A DNA stretch of 23,744 nt from Lachnospira sp. UBA2821 (GCA_002351535.1 DEGR01000046.1:1-23744); one strand, 5' to 3'. Numbered from the stretch's first letter, positions 1 through 8,454 are shown. Notes: generated by a model not told the origin, from the sequence alone. Numbers and translations: made by a program.

Positions 1-1
1 T

Positions 2-20
2 GGAGAATCCGAGAGTGTAT
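2..20 (+). repeat. Left copy of terminal 19-bp inverted repeat
   Basis: The sequence GGAGAATCCGAGAGTGTAT occurs here and, as its exact reverse complement, at 23726-23744, the very end of the window. It lies just upstream of the ribosome binding site of the radical SAM gene. The sequence does not show whether it is a genuine flanking repeat, a shared promoter segment or a contig-boundary artefact. Confidence 0.8.
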
Positions 21-47
21 TATATTTCGCAGGGAGGTCAGTCTGAT

Positions 48-917
48 ATGCATTATGTAAATGTAAAAGGTATTTTATCCGCAGACAATGGGATGAACAT
101 ATACAGAGGCTGCTCACATGGTTGTATATACTGTGACAGCAGGAGCAAATGTTATGGGTTTACCCATGAGTTTGAGGACATTGAGGTCAAACAGAATGCA
201 CCGGAACTTTTAGAGAAAGCATTGCGTTCCAAACGTAAAAAGTGCATGATTGGTACAGGGGCAATGTGCGACCCATATATGCCCATTGAAGAGGAGACAC
301 GTCTTATGAGAAGATGCCTTGAAATAATAGACAGATATGAATTTGGTGTTGCGATACAGACAAAGTCTTCAAGAATATTGCGTGATATTGATTTGTTAAA
401 ATCAATTAACAGTAAGGCAAAGACGGTGGTTCAGATGACACTTACTACCTACGATGAGAAAATGTGCAGAATATTAGAACCTAATGTATCTGCAACAAAA
501 GAGCGGTTTGAAACACTTATGGAATGCAGGAAGGCGGGTATACCTACAGTTGTATGGATGAGTCCGATATTGCCATTTATTAATGATACGGAAGAAAATA
601 TAAGAGGAATACTGGATTATTGTGTGCAGGCAGGTGTAAAGGGCATTATATGTTTTGATATGGGGGTTACACTTAGGGATGGAGACAGAGAGTATTTTTA
701 TCATGCACTTGATAAATATTTTCATGGAATGAAGATGAAATATATTAGTACATATGGTAATGCCTACCAGATTAGCAGTCCGGATAAGGAAAAACTTATG
801 AGAATATTTCATGATGTATGCAGGGAAAATAACATAATGAGTTCGCCGGAAGAATGCTTCAGATATATGCATGAACTGCCGGAAAGATATTGTCAGCAGA
901 CGTTGTTTGATATGTGA
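48..917 (+). CDS. SPL-family radical SAM protein
   Basis: Predicted 289-residue radical SAM enzyme of the SPL/Rv2578c-like group, related to spore photoproduct lyase-type proteins of unknown substrate. The N-terminus carries the cluster-binding motif GCSHGCIYC, with C22, C26 and C29 arranged CxxxCxxC to hold the [4Fe-4S] cluster that cleaves S-adenosylmethionine. The rest reads as a TIM-barrel-type core ending near QQTLFDM. I chose ATG 48 because GGGAGGT (32-38) lies 9 nt upstream. A GTG in frame at 15 would extend the protein but has no ribosome binding site within the window. The gene converges on DUF1284 with a shared terminator. The family assignment is confident; the reaction is unknown. 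Confidence 0.88.
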   Translation: MHYVNVKGILSADNGMNIYRGCSHGCIYCDSRSKCYGFTHEFEDIEVKQNAPELLEKALRSKRKKCMIGTGAMCDPYMPIEEETRLMRRCLEIIDRYEFGVAIQTKSSRILRDIDLLKSINSKAKTVVQMTLTTYDEKMCRILEPNVSATKERFETLMECRKAGIPTVVWMSPILPFINDTEENIRGILDYCVQAGVKGIICFDMGVTLRDGDREYFYHALDKYFHGMKMKYISTYGNAYQISSPDKEKLMRIFHDVCRENNIMSSPEECFRYMHELPERYCQQTLFDM

Positions 918-925
918 AAAGAAAC

Positions 926-965
926 AAAAGCCGTTCGGGGATTAATTAGTCCCTGAACGGCTTTT
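926..965 (+). terminator. Bidirectional intrinsic terminator
   Basis: Arms AAAAGCCGTTCGGGGA (926-941) and TCCCTGAACGGCTTTT (950-965) pair over 16 positions with one G-U wobble around an 8-nt loop. A-rich and T-rich flanks let it work in both directions. It serves the radical SAM gene and the convergent bioY-DUF1284 operon. The last DUF1284 codons are encoded in its right arm and the DUF1284 stop codon lies in the loop. Confidence 0.88.
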
Positions 966-1346
966 GCATATGTTTTTTTTGCATGAGCTTTTAGAAAACC
1001 AGCTACAGTCACCGCATATGTCATATAATATGTCTTCTGTCATACGTTCATCGATATATGCTGTTATATCGCGGTAATTGTAATCTTTTTCTTCAAGCCC
1101 AAAGTATTCAACTGTTTTTGAATCAAATCTATGTACCTGTTCCTGAGTATTACATACATTTTCAGCCTTTTTGTTAGGACAACTGCTGCATAAACAGTCT
1201 GTCGAAAAGACAAGTCTGACTGTGGCAGTTTCATTATTTCGTAAGTAGTCAACAACTTTATCCATATTTTTTACGAAGCCGTCACTGTATCCTTTGCCTG
1301 AATACCCCTGTGTACATAATAAATGATGAGGTCGTAACTCTATCAT
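942..1346 (-). CDS. DUF1284 domain protein, probable Fe-S protein
   Basis: A 134-residue protein with the DUF1284 signature near its N-terminus: RPHHLLC followed by YSGKGYSDGF and NM. It is rich in cysteine: CLCSSC in the middle and CGDC plus CKKNIC near the C-terminus, so binding of an iron-sulfur cluster or another metal is likely. The function is not known. Its ATG overlaps the bioY stop codon by 4 bp (ATGA), so it is probably translated by coupling to bioY; the upstream AAGAGA is a weak ribosome binding site. The stop codon lies inside the loop of the bidirectional terminator. Co-transcription with a biotin transporter under BirA suggests a biotin link, but this is inference. Confidence 0.82.
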   Translation of the reverse strand: MIELRPHHLLCTQGYSGKGYSDGFVKNMDKVVDYLRNNETATVRLVFSTDCLCSSCPNKKAENVCNTQEQVHRFDSKTVEYFGLEEKDYNYRDITAYIDERMTEDILYDICGDCSWFSKSSCKKNICKSRSGTN

Positions 1347-1909
1347 ATTTTAAGTCTCTTTCTTATTTCAAAGCCAAGAATTGAAGCAACAACAGCCTTT
1401 ATTATGGCAGTTGGGATAAATGGAAGTACGCATGCCGTGATACCTGTCATTACAGGACTTTTTGTAAGAATACAGAACATTAATACACCTATAACATAGT
1501 TAACTAATGTTCCTGCAATAAGGGCAAGGATGAATGCACCTTTAAATGCGTCTTTATGCTCAACTCCGAATCCGATTATGAAGGCCATTAATGGAAAAGA
1601 TATTAAAAATCCGCCTGTTGGTCCTACGAATTTGTCAAATCCACCGCTGAATCCCGCAAGTACAGGTACACCGACCGCACCTAATAAAAGATAGATTAAT
1701 GTAGAAAACGTAGAGAACTTTGCTCCGAGAACCACTGCCGCAAGTGTAATTGCAAATGTCTGCATTGTCATTGGAACACCAAGAGGCATTGGAATTGATA
1801 TCTGTGCCATCACTGCGATTACAGCAGTAAATAAGGCTATATAACACAAGTCTTTAGTGTTAAATTTACTTGTTGGAACTGATTGTGTTTTTGCTATAGT
1901 TTCGCTCAT
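1343..1909 (-). CDS. bioY: BioY biotin transporter substrate-binding subunit
   Basis: A 188-residue, very hydrophobic BioY family protein, the biotin-binding S component of an energy-coupling-factor transporter in the cytoplasmic membrane. Recognisable family features are the MPLGVPMTMQTFAITLAA segment, the conserved LGAVGVPVLAGFSGG loop and the PTGGFL motif, with about six membrane segments. The length is normal for the family. Start ATG 1909 is preceded by AAAGGAG (1920-1926 on the minus strand). No EcfA or EcfT gene is next to it, so it probably uses shared ECF modules encoded elsewhere. No biotin synthesis genes are in the window, which fits biotin uptake. The promoter overlaps a BirA operator, so repression by biotin is expected. 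Confidence 0.93.
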   Translation of the reverse strand: MSETIAKTQSVPTSKFNTKDLCYIALFTAVIAVMAQISIPMPLGVPMTMQTFAITLAAVVLGAKFSTFSTLIYLLLGAVGVPVLAGFSGGFDKFVGPTGGFLISFPLMAFIIGFGVEHKDAFKGAFILALIAGTLVNYVIGVLMFCILTKSPVMTGITACVLPFIPTAIIKAVVASILGFEIRKRLKI

Positions 1910-1960
1910 TAGAAATTTTCTCCTTTAGAATTTAAAATGTATTTTGCTTAAGCCAGAATC

Positions 1961-1989
1961 AGTATAAAAGATAAAAAATGAATTGTCAA
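1961..1989 (-). promoter_or_regulatory. Consensus sigma-A promoter of bioY
   Basis: On the minus strand, TTGACA (1989-1984) and TATACT (1966-1961) are separated by exactly 17 nt. The -35 hexamer lies within one half of the BirA operator. Confidence 0.88.
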
Positions 1990-2018
1990 CCACTATATCA
2001 TTATAAAGGTTAACAATT
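1981..2018 (-). promoter_or_regulatory. BirA (biotin repressor) operator
   Basis: Two 11-nt arms, AATTGTCAACC (1981-1991) and GGTTAACAATT (2008-2018), form a palindrome with a 16-nt spacer and a single mismatch. This matches the known BirA operator pattern TTGTnAACC-N14-16-GGTTnACAA. It covers the -35 of bioY, so the BirA-biotinyl-AMP complex should block transcription. Confidence 0.88.
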
Positions 2019-2072
2019 AGAATAAGGATGCCATAATAAATGCCGAAATAAATGCCTGGATTTGTATAAATG

Positions 2073-2102
2073 TTGTCGAAGATAGTCGGATTGTGGTATA
2101 AT
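2073..2102 (+). promoter_or_regulatory. Promoter of the secreted protein operon
   Basis: TTGTCG (2073-2078), an 18-nt spacer, and TATAAT (2097-2102) preceded by TGG, giving an extended -10. It lies about 58 nt upstream of the first gene start. Confidence 0.65.
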
Positions 2103-2160
2103 GGGTGACATAAGTTTGTTTATAGCAAATACATTTATGCAGAACAGGAGGAAAATGAAA

Positions 2161-3498
2161 ATGAAAAGATTTTCAAAAGGATTACTAGTGTCATGTATGA
2201 CATTATTGTTTGGTATTGCAGCAACATCAGTTGCAAAAGCAGACGATCTTACATTAAGCACTAATGATAAGTGGACAACAGGACACATTGATGAAGGTGA
2301 AGCAGATTTTTATACTATTGATGTTCAGGATGCGGGTAAGCTTGAGATAGTGTATCAGGTCACTTCAGAACATATGAAGGCAGAACTTTATGATACAGAT
2401 ATGATTGAAAGGTACAGAGATGTATATGTAGATGGTTCAGCAGCATCACCTGCAACACAGTCTATGAATATTAACGTTGAAAAAGGAACTTATGTGATTA
2501 AGTCATATAATTCATGGGGAAGAGAAGGTGATTATCGTATAAAGGCGAAATTCACAGTGGCAGGAAATAATGAAAGAGAACCTAATAATACATATCAGGA
2601 AGCAATGAGTGTAAAAGAGAAAGCAACAATAAAAGGATTTCTTTCATGTACTGATAATGTAGACTATTATAAGTTCGCAATTAAGAGTTCAAGAACAGCA
2701 AGATTTATTATTAATTCGAATGCCAGTTATTTTCGCTTTGTAGTATATGATTCTAATATGTATGAAAAGTATAATAATGGAGGCTGGGGTAATGTAGGGC
2801 TTAATACATATGAGGTTAATCTCGGACCGGGAACTTATTATTATAAGATAGAGTCTTCTGATACTTCAAATACAGACAGAACAGGTACATATACTGCAAA
2901 ATGGCTTGGAATACAGTATGTAACAGGTGTTACATTAAAGTCTAAAACAGTGGTTATCGAAAAAGGCAAAAAGTATAGTCTTATTAAGACAGTTAAACCA
3001 GCTGATGCAACTAATAAGAAACTTGCATGGACGACATCTGACAGAAGTGTTGTAGCAGTTGATTCATCCGGAAAGATTACTGCTAAGGCACCCGGAGCAG
3101 CAACAATTACAGGCACTACTAAAGATGGTTCAAATATAACGGTTACATCAAGAATTATAGTTAAGCCGCAGCAGGCTAAGATTAAAAATTGTAAAGTTGT
3201 GTCAGGAAGACATATAGTTGTTGAGATGCAGAAAGAAAAAGGCTTATCAGGTATTCAGTATGAGATGTGCAGAAATGCTAATTTCAGAGGTAAAACATCA
3301 TCATATTATGCAGGAAGCAATGAGTTTAAGGCTACAACAGCTACACTTACAGGTAACAAAGATTATTATGTCAGAGTAAGATATTATACTAGTGACTGGG
3401 GAACGAAGTACTATGGACAGTGGAGTAAAGTATACAAGGTAAGAACAAAGAAAAGTGGTATTAAGCAGGGATATTATTCATGGACAGACTGCAAGTAG
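2161..3498 (+). CDS. Secreted PPC/Ig-like (BIG2)/Fn3-like protein
   Basis: Predicted secreted protein of 445 residues. A signal peptide (basic MKRFSK, hydrophobic stretch, AKA cleavage site near residue 27) is followed by two pre-peptidase C-terminal (PPC)-like beta domains (about 30-130 and 133-250, the second opening with the typical EPNNTYQEA). A bacterial Ig-like BIG2 domain (about 255-340, with WTTSDRSVVAVDSSGKI) and a fibronectin-III-like module follow. No catalytic domain, LPXTG motif or other anchor is visible. I prefer ATG 2161 because AGGAGG (2146-2151) is 9 nt away; ATG 2155, in frame, is too close at 3 nt. It lies 28 bp before the lyase gene, which carries the same BIG2-Fn3-like tail, so a helper, binding or surface-display role for the lyase is plausible. 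Confidence 0.8.
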   Translation: MKRFSKGLLVSCMTLLFGIAATSVAKADDLTLSTNDKWTTGHIDEGEADFYTIDVQDAGKLEIVYQVTSEHMKAELYDTDMIERYRDVYVDGSAASPATQSMNINVEKGTYVIKSYNSWGREGDYRIKAKFTVAGNNEREPNNTYQEAMSVKEKATIKGFLSCTDNVDYYKFAIKSSRTARFIINSNASYFRFVVYDSNMYEKYNNGGWGNVGLNTYEVNLGPGTYYYKIESSDTSNTDRTGTYTAKWLGIQYVTGVTLKSKTVVIEKGKKYSLIKTVKPADATNKKLAWTTSDRSVVAVDSSGKITAKAPGAATITGTTKDGSNITVTSRIIVKPQQAKIKNCKVVSGRHIVVEMQKEKGLSGIQYEMCRNANFRGKTSSYYAGSNEFKATTATLTGNKDYYVRVRYYTSDWGTKYYGQWSKVYKVRTKKSGIKQGYYSWTDCK

Positions 3499-3526
3499 TA
3501 TAATTAAATCTGAGGAGGTATAACAT

Positions 3527-6500
3527 ATGGATAATAAGAAATGGTTACAAATGATGAAGGTGTTTAAATGTGTTTTTGCATTTATGGTGATTTGCTTTAT
3601 TTCATGCAATGTATCACAGGATAAAGTATATGCAGCAGGAAAAATCCAATTTTACAGGTATGATTATGCAACGGAGACATTATCAGACAAACCATATAAG
3701 AATGATGGTAAGATAAGTGGAATGATGTCATATGGAATTATGGCAAAATATACAGCTAATGATAAGGCAACTTTCGAGTGGGAAGCAATTGACGGAACAG
3801 ATAATATTGCAAGTGTATATGGACGTTCTACATATGGAAGACTTGCCACTGTGGTTGGATTAAAGAAAGGTACGGTTAAAATCAGGGCGACGGCATATGT
3901 CGGTAAGAAAAAGGTTGGAACAGCAGAATGTAAAGTTACGGTAGTTGACCCGGCTATAACGTCAAAACCATTAAAGGCTTTATATACTTCGGACAGTAAC
4001 ATTAAAACTCTTCCAACATCGAAGACACTCGAGAAGGACGTTAAGAACATTAATGCAGACCATCCGAGAATTCTGGCTGATTCTGATGATTTTAAAACAG
4101 CCCACAAATTTATAACATATGCAAATGCTGTTGCAAATGGCGGATACTTCGGAACTGCATATGAACAGGCAGTAAGGAATGATATTGATACTAATTATAA
4201 TGGAAAGAAAATATCTGATGAGTATTGGCAGTACATTGCTGACGTATATAAGAACATACAATACAGGTCAGAGGAAAAAATGCCAACTACTTCGTATAAG
4301 TATAAGCTCAGTGGTGGCTCGTTAATCGATACCGTTATAAAAGAACTGGAAGATGAGGTAACAATAAGAGGATTTTGTTACAGACTTTCGGTGGCACATA
4401 AGGAAAATGTTGAAGATTATCACGCTAAGGGAGAGTTTTCAACAGAAGATATGTATGAGGAGGCGAAGCAGGAAGCTGCTGATGATTATACATATAATAA
4501 AAAGCATGCGACAAGGATTGTGAAGCTGTTACAGAATATGTCAGACTTTAAAGACTGGAATCCTAATCATTTCCTTGATACAGGAGAGTTATCTTATGTA
4601 TTCGGTCTTGCATATGACTGGACATATGACTGTATGAATGATACACAGAGAGACAAATATGCAAAAGTTCTTATTAAGAAAGGAATTGAACCGGGACAGA
4701 GCTATATAAGAAGCTATAAAGGCCAGCAGGCATATAAAAATAACTGGTCAGCAGTTAACTGTTCGGGAATAGGTGTGGCAGCATTATCTGTATACGAATA
4801 TGATAAAGAATTATGTGGTCAGCAGATAGCCGATTCTATAAGACTTATACCTATATTTATTAATCAGATGGCACCGGAAGGAGGATTCTCTGAAGGAATA
4901 TCTTATTGGACTTTATCATGGAGATTTATTACTAACTTCACTTCTTCACTTACTATTACTACAGGAAATGATTATGGAATAACTAAGTCGAATGGTGCTA
5001 AGGAGTCAATGTATTTTCCTATATATATGAAGAGTCCTGCTGCAACATCAGACAATTTTATGACATTTAACTATGGTGATACATTCCTTGTGGAAAAAGG
5101 TGTAAATGCGAGTCTTTTCTGGCTTAGTAATAAATATATGGAAGACGGTGAGTCATCAGACAGGGCAAATATTGTATCATGGTATAAGGCAACATATACT
5201 AAGAGAAACCGTTATTCAGAAGGTACGGTACAGGAAATGATATGGTTTCCAGCACTTTTAACCAAATGTGGTTCTGAACTTAAAGCTCCATCAAAGGTAA
5301 CAAATACTGACCTTGTTAAATGGGGACTTACGGCTAATAAAACATTTTTCTACAGTGATAAGATAACTAATAAAATGCTTGCTGATTATGGACTTATGTC
5401 TCCGGGTGTAGTAAGTGGAAAAGGAGATAAAGTTAACTTTATAACATATTCAGGTAATTTTACTGATAAGAATTCTGTGTATTTTGCAACAAAAGACAGT
5501 AATACTAACAGCTCACACAGGGATATGGATGCAGGAAGCTTTATATATGATGCCCTTGGAACAAGATGGGTTACAGACTGGGGCAAGACAGTATATGACG
5601 ATAACAGATATAAGTATTATATCAAGAGAGCAGAAGGACATAGTACCGTAGTAATTAATCCGGGTACATGTGATGATCAGAATAACAGTGTGGAAGATGA
5701 GATAAGTGGAACTTCAGTTATATCTAAAAGTGATACAAAGATTACAGGTACAGGTGGTTCTATAGTATATGACATAAGCAATTCTTATAATACTGAGAAA
5801 TCTAAAGGTGGAGAGACTGTAAGAAATAACAATACTGTGTTAAGAGGGTTTAAACTGCTTGAGAAAGGTAAGAGACTTCTTATACAGGATGAGATTCAGT
5901 TAGAAGATGCAGGTGATATATACTGGTTTTTACAGACAGAGGTTAATGCAAAGGATTTTGATATAAGTAAAGATGGTAAAAGCGTAATACTTACTAAGGA
6001 AAATGTGGATGGCAAAAAGGTCAGATTAAAAGCAGAACTTAAAGTTACTACTAATAACAGCAAAGCTTCTCCTAAATTTACAGCGATGAAGTATGAAACA
6101 ATGTCATCAGCATTTAAGAAATATGCAGTTAATAAAACATTTGCAAGTGAACATTCAGGAGAAAGAAAGCTTGCAATTCATGTGTCAGCGGATAAGAGTG
6201 GCAGACTTGCCAAAGTGTCTAAGTGTACAATTGCAGTTGTATTAACACCAATTTATGATAAGAGTGATTTGTCAGATAAGATGCCGGCGGTCAAACCGTT
6301 ACTTTCATGGAATGGCAATAATCATAAGGTAAATGAGATTAGTGTCATCGATGCAAAGACAAAGAAAAATCTTACATCTGCAGTTATGAATGTTGGTGAT
6401 AAGATGACGCTAAGTACAAAGGTGAGACCTATATATGCAAAGAATAGAAAACTTGCATATAAGTCATCAGATACAAAAGTTGCGACAGTGAATTATAAAG

Positions 6501-6865
6501 GTGTTATAACAGGAATAAAATGTGGTTCAGCAAGAATTACGGTGCAGACAAAGGACGGCTCCAATATTAAGAAATATGTTGACATTACTGTTAATCCGGG
6601 AAAGTCGGCAGTCAGTGGGACAAAGTTCAAAGCATCTCCACATATCAGACTTAAGTTTAAGAAAGTAGCAGGTGCTGATGAGTACCATCTGTATACATCA
6701 AATTCATTAAATGGAAAATATAGTCTCGCAAAGAGAGTGACGGTTACGGAGATGACATTACCTTATGATAAAGGTAAAACGATATATTATAAAGTTCAGG
6801 CTTCCGTAAAAGTTGATGGTAAGAGAGTGTATGGACCTATGTCGGATGCATATGAAGTGAAATAA
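3527..6865 (+). CDS. Secreted heparinase II/III-like polysaccharide lyase with Ig-like domains
   Basis: An 1112-residue exported protein: a signal peptide of about 35 residues, an N-terminal Ig-like region (about 40-140), an alpha-helical toroid domain (about 180-500), a heparinase II/III-like beta domain (about 590-900), then BIG2 (about 936-1025) and Fn3-like (about 1036-1112) modules. Lyase hallmarks are NNW at 405-407, EGISYW with the likely catalytic Y460, and HRDMDAGSF with H664, followed by the conserved DALGTRWVTDWG. Enzymes of this fold cleave uronic-acid polysaccharides by beta-elimination. The substrate (heparin-like, alginate-like or self-made exopolysaccharide) cannot be read from the sequence. 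The ribosome binding site GAGGAGG is 8 nt before ATG. No sugar transporter or other CAZyme is nearby. The 3' end overlaps the convergent yolD by 29 bp. Confidence 0.82.
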   Translation: MDNKKWLQMMKVFKCVFAFMVICFISCNVSQDKVYAAGKIQFYRYDYATETLSDKPYKNDGKISGMMSYGIMAKYTANDKATFEWEAIDGTDNIASVYGRSTYGRLATVVGLKKGTVKIRATAYVGKKKVGTAECKVTVVDPAITSKPLKALYTSDSNIKTLPTSKTLEKDVKNINADHPRILADSDDFKTAHKFITYANAVANGGYFGTAYEQAVRNDIDTNYNGKKISDEYWQYIADVYKNIQYRSEEKMPTTSYKYKLSGGSLIDTVIKELEDEVTIRGFCYRLSVAHKENVEDYHAKGEFSTEDMYEEAKQEAADDYTYNKKHATRIVKLLQNMSDFKDWNPNHFLDTGELSYVFGLAYDWTYDCMNDTQRDKYAKVLIKKGIEPGQSYIRSYKGQQAYKNNWSAVNCSGIGVAALSVYEYDKELCGQQIADSIRLIPIFINQMAPEGGFSEGISYWTLSWRFITNFTSSLTITTGNDYGITKSNGAKESMYFPIYMKSPAATSDNFMTFNYGDTFLVEKGVNASLFWLSNKYMEDGESSDRANIVSWYKATYTKRNRYSEGTVQEMIWFPALLTKCGSELKAPSKVTNTDLVKWGLTANKTFFYSDKITNKMLADYGLMSPGVVSGKGDKVNFITYSGNFTDKNSVYFATKDSNTNSSHRDMDAGSFIYDALGTRWVTDWGKTVYDDNRYKYYIKRAEGHSTVVINPGTCDDQNNSVEDEISGTSVISKSDTKITGTGGSIVYDISNSYNTEKSKGGETVRNNNTVLRGFKLLEKGKRLLIQDEIQLEDAGDIYWFLQTEVNAKDFDISKDGKSVILTKENVDGKKVRLKAELKVTTNNSKASPKFTAMKYETMSSAFKKYAVNKTFASEHSGERKLAIHVSADKSGRLAKVSKCTIAVVLTPIYDKSDLSDKMPAVKPLLSWNGNNHKVNEISVIDAKTKKNLTSAVMNVGDKMTLSTKVRPIYAKNRKLAYKSSDTKVATVNYKGVITGIKCGSARITVQTKDGSNIKKYVDITVNPGKSAVSGTKFKASPHIRLKFKKVAGADEYHLYTSNSLNGKYSLAKRVTVTEMTLPYDKGKTIYYKVQASVKVDGKRVYGPMSDAYEVK

Positions 6866-7175
6866 TATCATCGAACATAATAGTCGTGTTTACAACACGT
6901 AACAACCGGAGTGATGGCTCAATACGGGCAACCATTCCGGTTGTTTTTATATATTCGTTGTTATGAAAATACACAACGGTAATTATAGAACCTTTTTTAA
7001 TCAGATGCATCTGTCTGTCTAATTCAGCAGCCATATCTTCAGAGATTTCTACTTTGTCTACAGTGATTTTTTCCTTGAGGGCGAGAGCTTCATCCAGACC
7101 TCTTAGTGCAGAAAAAGGCATAAACTGTTTGGCACGGTTTTCAATTGACATTTTAGCATGCGTTTTATTCTCCAC
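6837..7175 (-). CDS. YolD-like protein
   Basis: A YolD-like family protein of 112 residues. The family signature is visible in NRAKQFMPFSALRGLDEAL near the start and the central GSIITVVYFHN strand. In Firmicutes such genes sit next to Y-family polymerases (UvrX/YqjW type), as here, and are thought to modulate them in the SOS response. I chose GTG 7175 because GGAGG (7188-7184) is 8 nt upstream, inside the polymerase gene. TTG 7190 overlaps that site and ATG 7151 has no good site. It overlaps the polymerase gene by 11 bp, so translation is probably coupled. The 3' end runs 29 bp into the lyase gene on the other strand and contains that operon's terminator in antisense. Confidence 0.85.
   Translation of the reverse strand: MENKTHAKMSIENRAKQFMPFSALRGLDEALALKEKITVDKVEISEDMAAELDRQMHLIKKGSIITVVYFHNNEYIKTTGMVARIEPSLRLLRVVNTTIMFDDIISLHMHPT
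6901..6948 (+). terminator. Terminator of the lyase operon, inside yolD
   Basis: Arms AACAACCGGA (6901-6910) and TCCGGTTGTT (6936-6945) pair perfectly, followed by a T-run to 6948. It lies 35 bp after the lyase stop codon, entirely within the yolD coding sequence on the opposite strand. A smaller hairpin, CGTGTT-TAC-AACACG, precedes it at 6885-6899. Confidence 0.75.
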
Positions 7176-8430
7176 TTTTATGTCCTCCAATCTGATGATT
7201 TCTTTCTATAGTAGTAGCGTTTTTCTGCAGATTCATACCCTTAAGTACAGCATTTTTTCCAAACTTCTGTTTTAATTCGATTACAGCTTTCTGCATTTTA
7301 TTATTTTTATCAAGAGCTTCTGCGTTACAGAAAAAACTGTATTGCCTGAATGCCTCGTCAACTACATTATTAAAAGATATATTTATACGGCGGATACCAT
7401 ATATTGGGTTAACAATACGGTGGTAAAGTTTAGTTACGGCGGGAATAATCTCTATGTCTGCGTTAGATTCTGTATCAAGACTTATAGTGCCATGAGCCGG
7501 TTTCATATGCAGCGCATTAGAGTATCCGATATGCAGGGTAATCGATTTTGTTACAAGATTTTCATTTACAAGGTCGAGGCACATAAGGTCGGTCATCTCC
7601 TTAACTATAAGTTCACCGTCTTCGAAGTTATAATCACACATAAGAACCTGACCACTGGTTATACTTCTGGCAGAAGAGTTATAAGACTTAATATCTTTAA
7701 TTGTTACAGGTTCTCTTCCATATGCATGGTCAATAAGAAGTTCAGCATCTATGCCAAAAAGGTTATAAAGAAAATCTTCATCTGTATTAGCGATGTCTTT
7801 CATGGTAAATATTCCATAATTAGCAAGTCTTCTGGCAGTTCCAGTACCGACACGCCAGAAATCTGTTAAAGGAGTATGATTCCAAAGTGTACTAATATAT
7901 GACTGTTCATCAAGTTCGCCAATAAAATCCGGTGAATGTTTTGCAGTAATGTCGAGCGCAATTTTGGTGAGGTATAGATTTGTACCTATACCACAGGTGG
8001 CACGGATTCCGAGAGTATTGTATATATCATTTAATATTGTTTTACCGAGTTCCTTTGCAGTCATATCATAAAGTGAAAGATAGTCTGTTACATCCATAAA
8101 TGCCTCATCAATAGAATAGACATGAATATCATCTTTAGAAATGTATTTTAAATATATGGAATATATTTCAGCCGCATAGTTGATATAAAGCTGCATGCGT
8201 GGTGGTGCAACGAGGAATTTTACATGTTTTGGAATCTCGAATATTCTGCATCTGTTATGAATACCGAGTGCTTTCATTGATGGAGTTATTGCGAGACATA
8301 TTGTCTTGTCAGTACGCTCAGGGTCTGCGACTACAAGATTTGTAGTCATAGGGTCAAGACCACGTTCAACACATTCAACAGAAGCGTAAAAAGATTTTAA
8401 ATCTATGCATAAATATTGTTTGCCGGTCAA
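7165..8430 (-). CDS. Y-family DNA polymerase (DinB/UvrX-like)
   Basis: A 421-residue translesion DNA polymerase of the Y family, UvrX/YqjW-like branch. The palm motifs are clear: CIDLKSFYASVE with metal-binding D10, and VYSIDEAFMDV with D108-E109. ATCGIGTNLYLTKIA and the helix-hairpin-helix-like region with WRVGTGTARRLANYGI follow, then a little-finger domain. It should replicate across DNA damage with low fidelity. The start is TTG 8430, supported by the near-perfect ribosome binding site GGGGGTGAT just upstream. It is the first gene of a two-gene operon with yolD. The promoter has a LexA box at the transcription start, so SOS induction is expected. Confidence 0.92.
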   Translation of the reverse strand: MTGKQYLCIDLKSFYASVECVERGLDPMTTNLVVADPERTDKTICLAITPSMKALGIHNRCRIFEIPKHVKFLVAPPRMQLYINYAAEIYSIYLKYISKDDIHVYSIDEAFMDVTDYLSLYDMTAKELGKTILNDIYNTLGIRATCGIGTNLYLTKIALDITAKHSPDFIGELDEQSYISTLWNHTPLTDFWRVGTGTARRLANYGIFTMKDIANTDEDFLYNLFGIDAELLIDHAYGREPVTIKDIKSYNSSARSITSGQVLMCDYNFEDGELIVKEMTDLMCLDLVNENLVTKSITLHIGYSNALHMKPAHGTISLDTESNADIEIIPAVTKLYHRIVNPIYGIRRINISFNNVVDEAFRQYSFFCNAEALDKNNKMQKAVIELKQKFGKNAVLKGMNLQKNATTIERNHQIGGHKSGE

Positions 8431-8454
8431 AGTATCACCCCCTGATTATTCATG

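Noticed and set aside
15..47. Upstream GTG start for the radical SAM gene
   Set aside because: No ribosome binding site is visible before it, and ATG 48 has GGGAGGT at good spacing. The extension also overlaps the terminal repeat.
7342..7869. 175-residue open frame on the plus strand
   Set aside because: It is entirely antisense to the polymerase gene, lacks a ribosome binding site and has no protein-like motifs.
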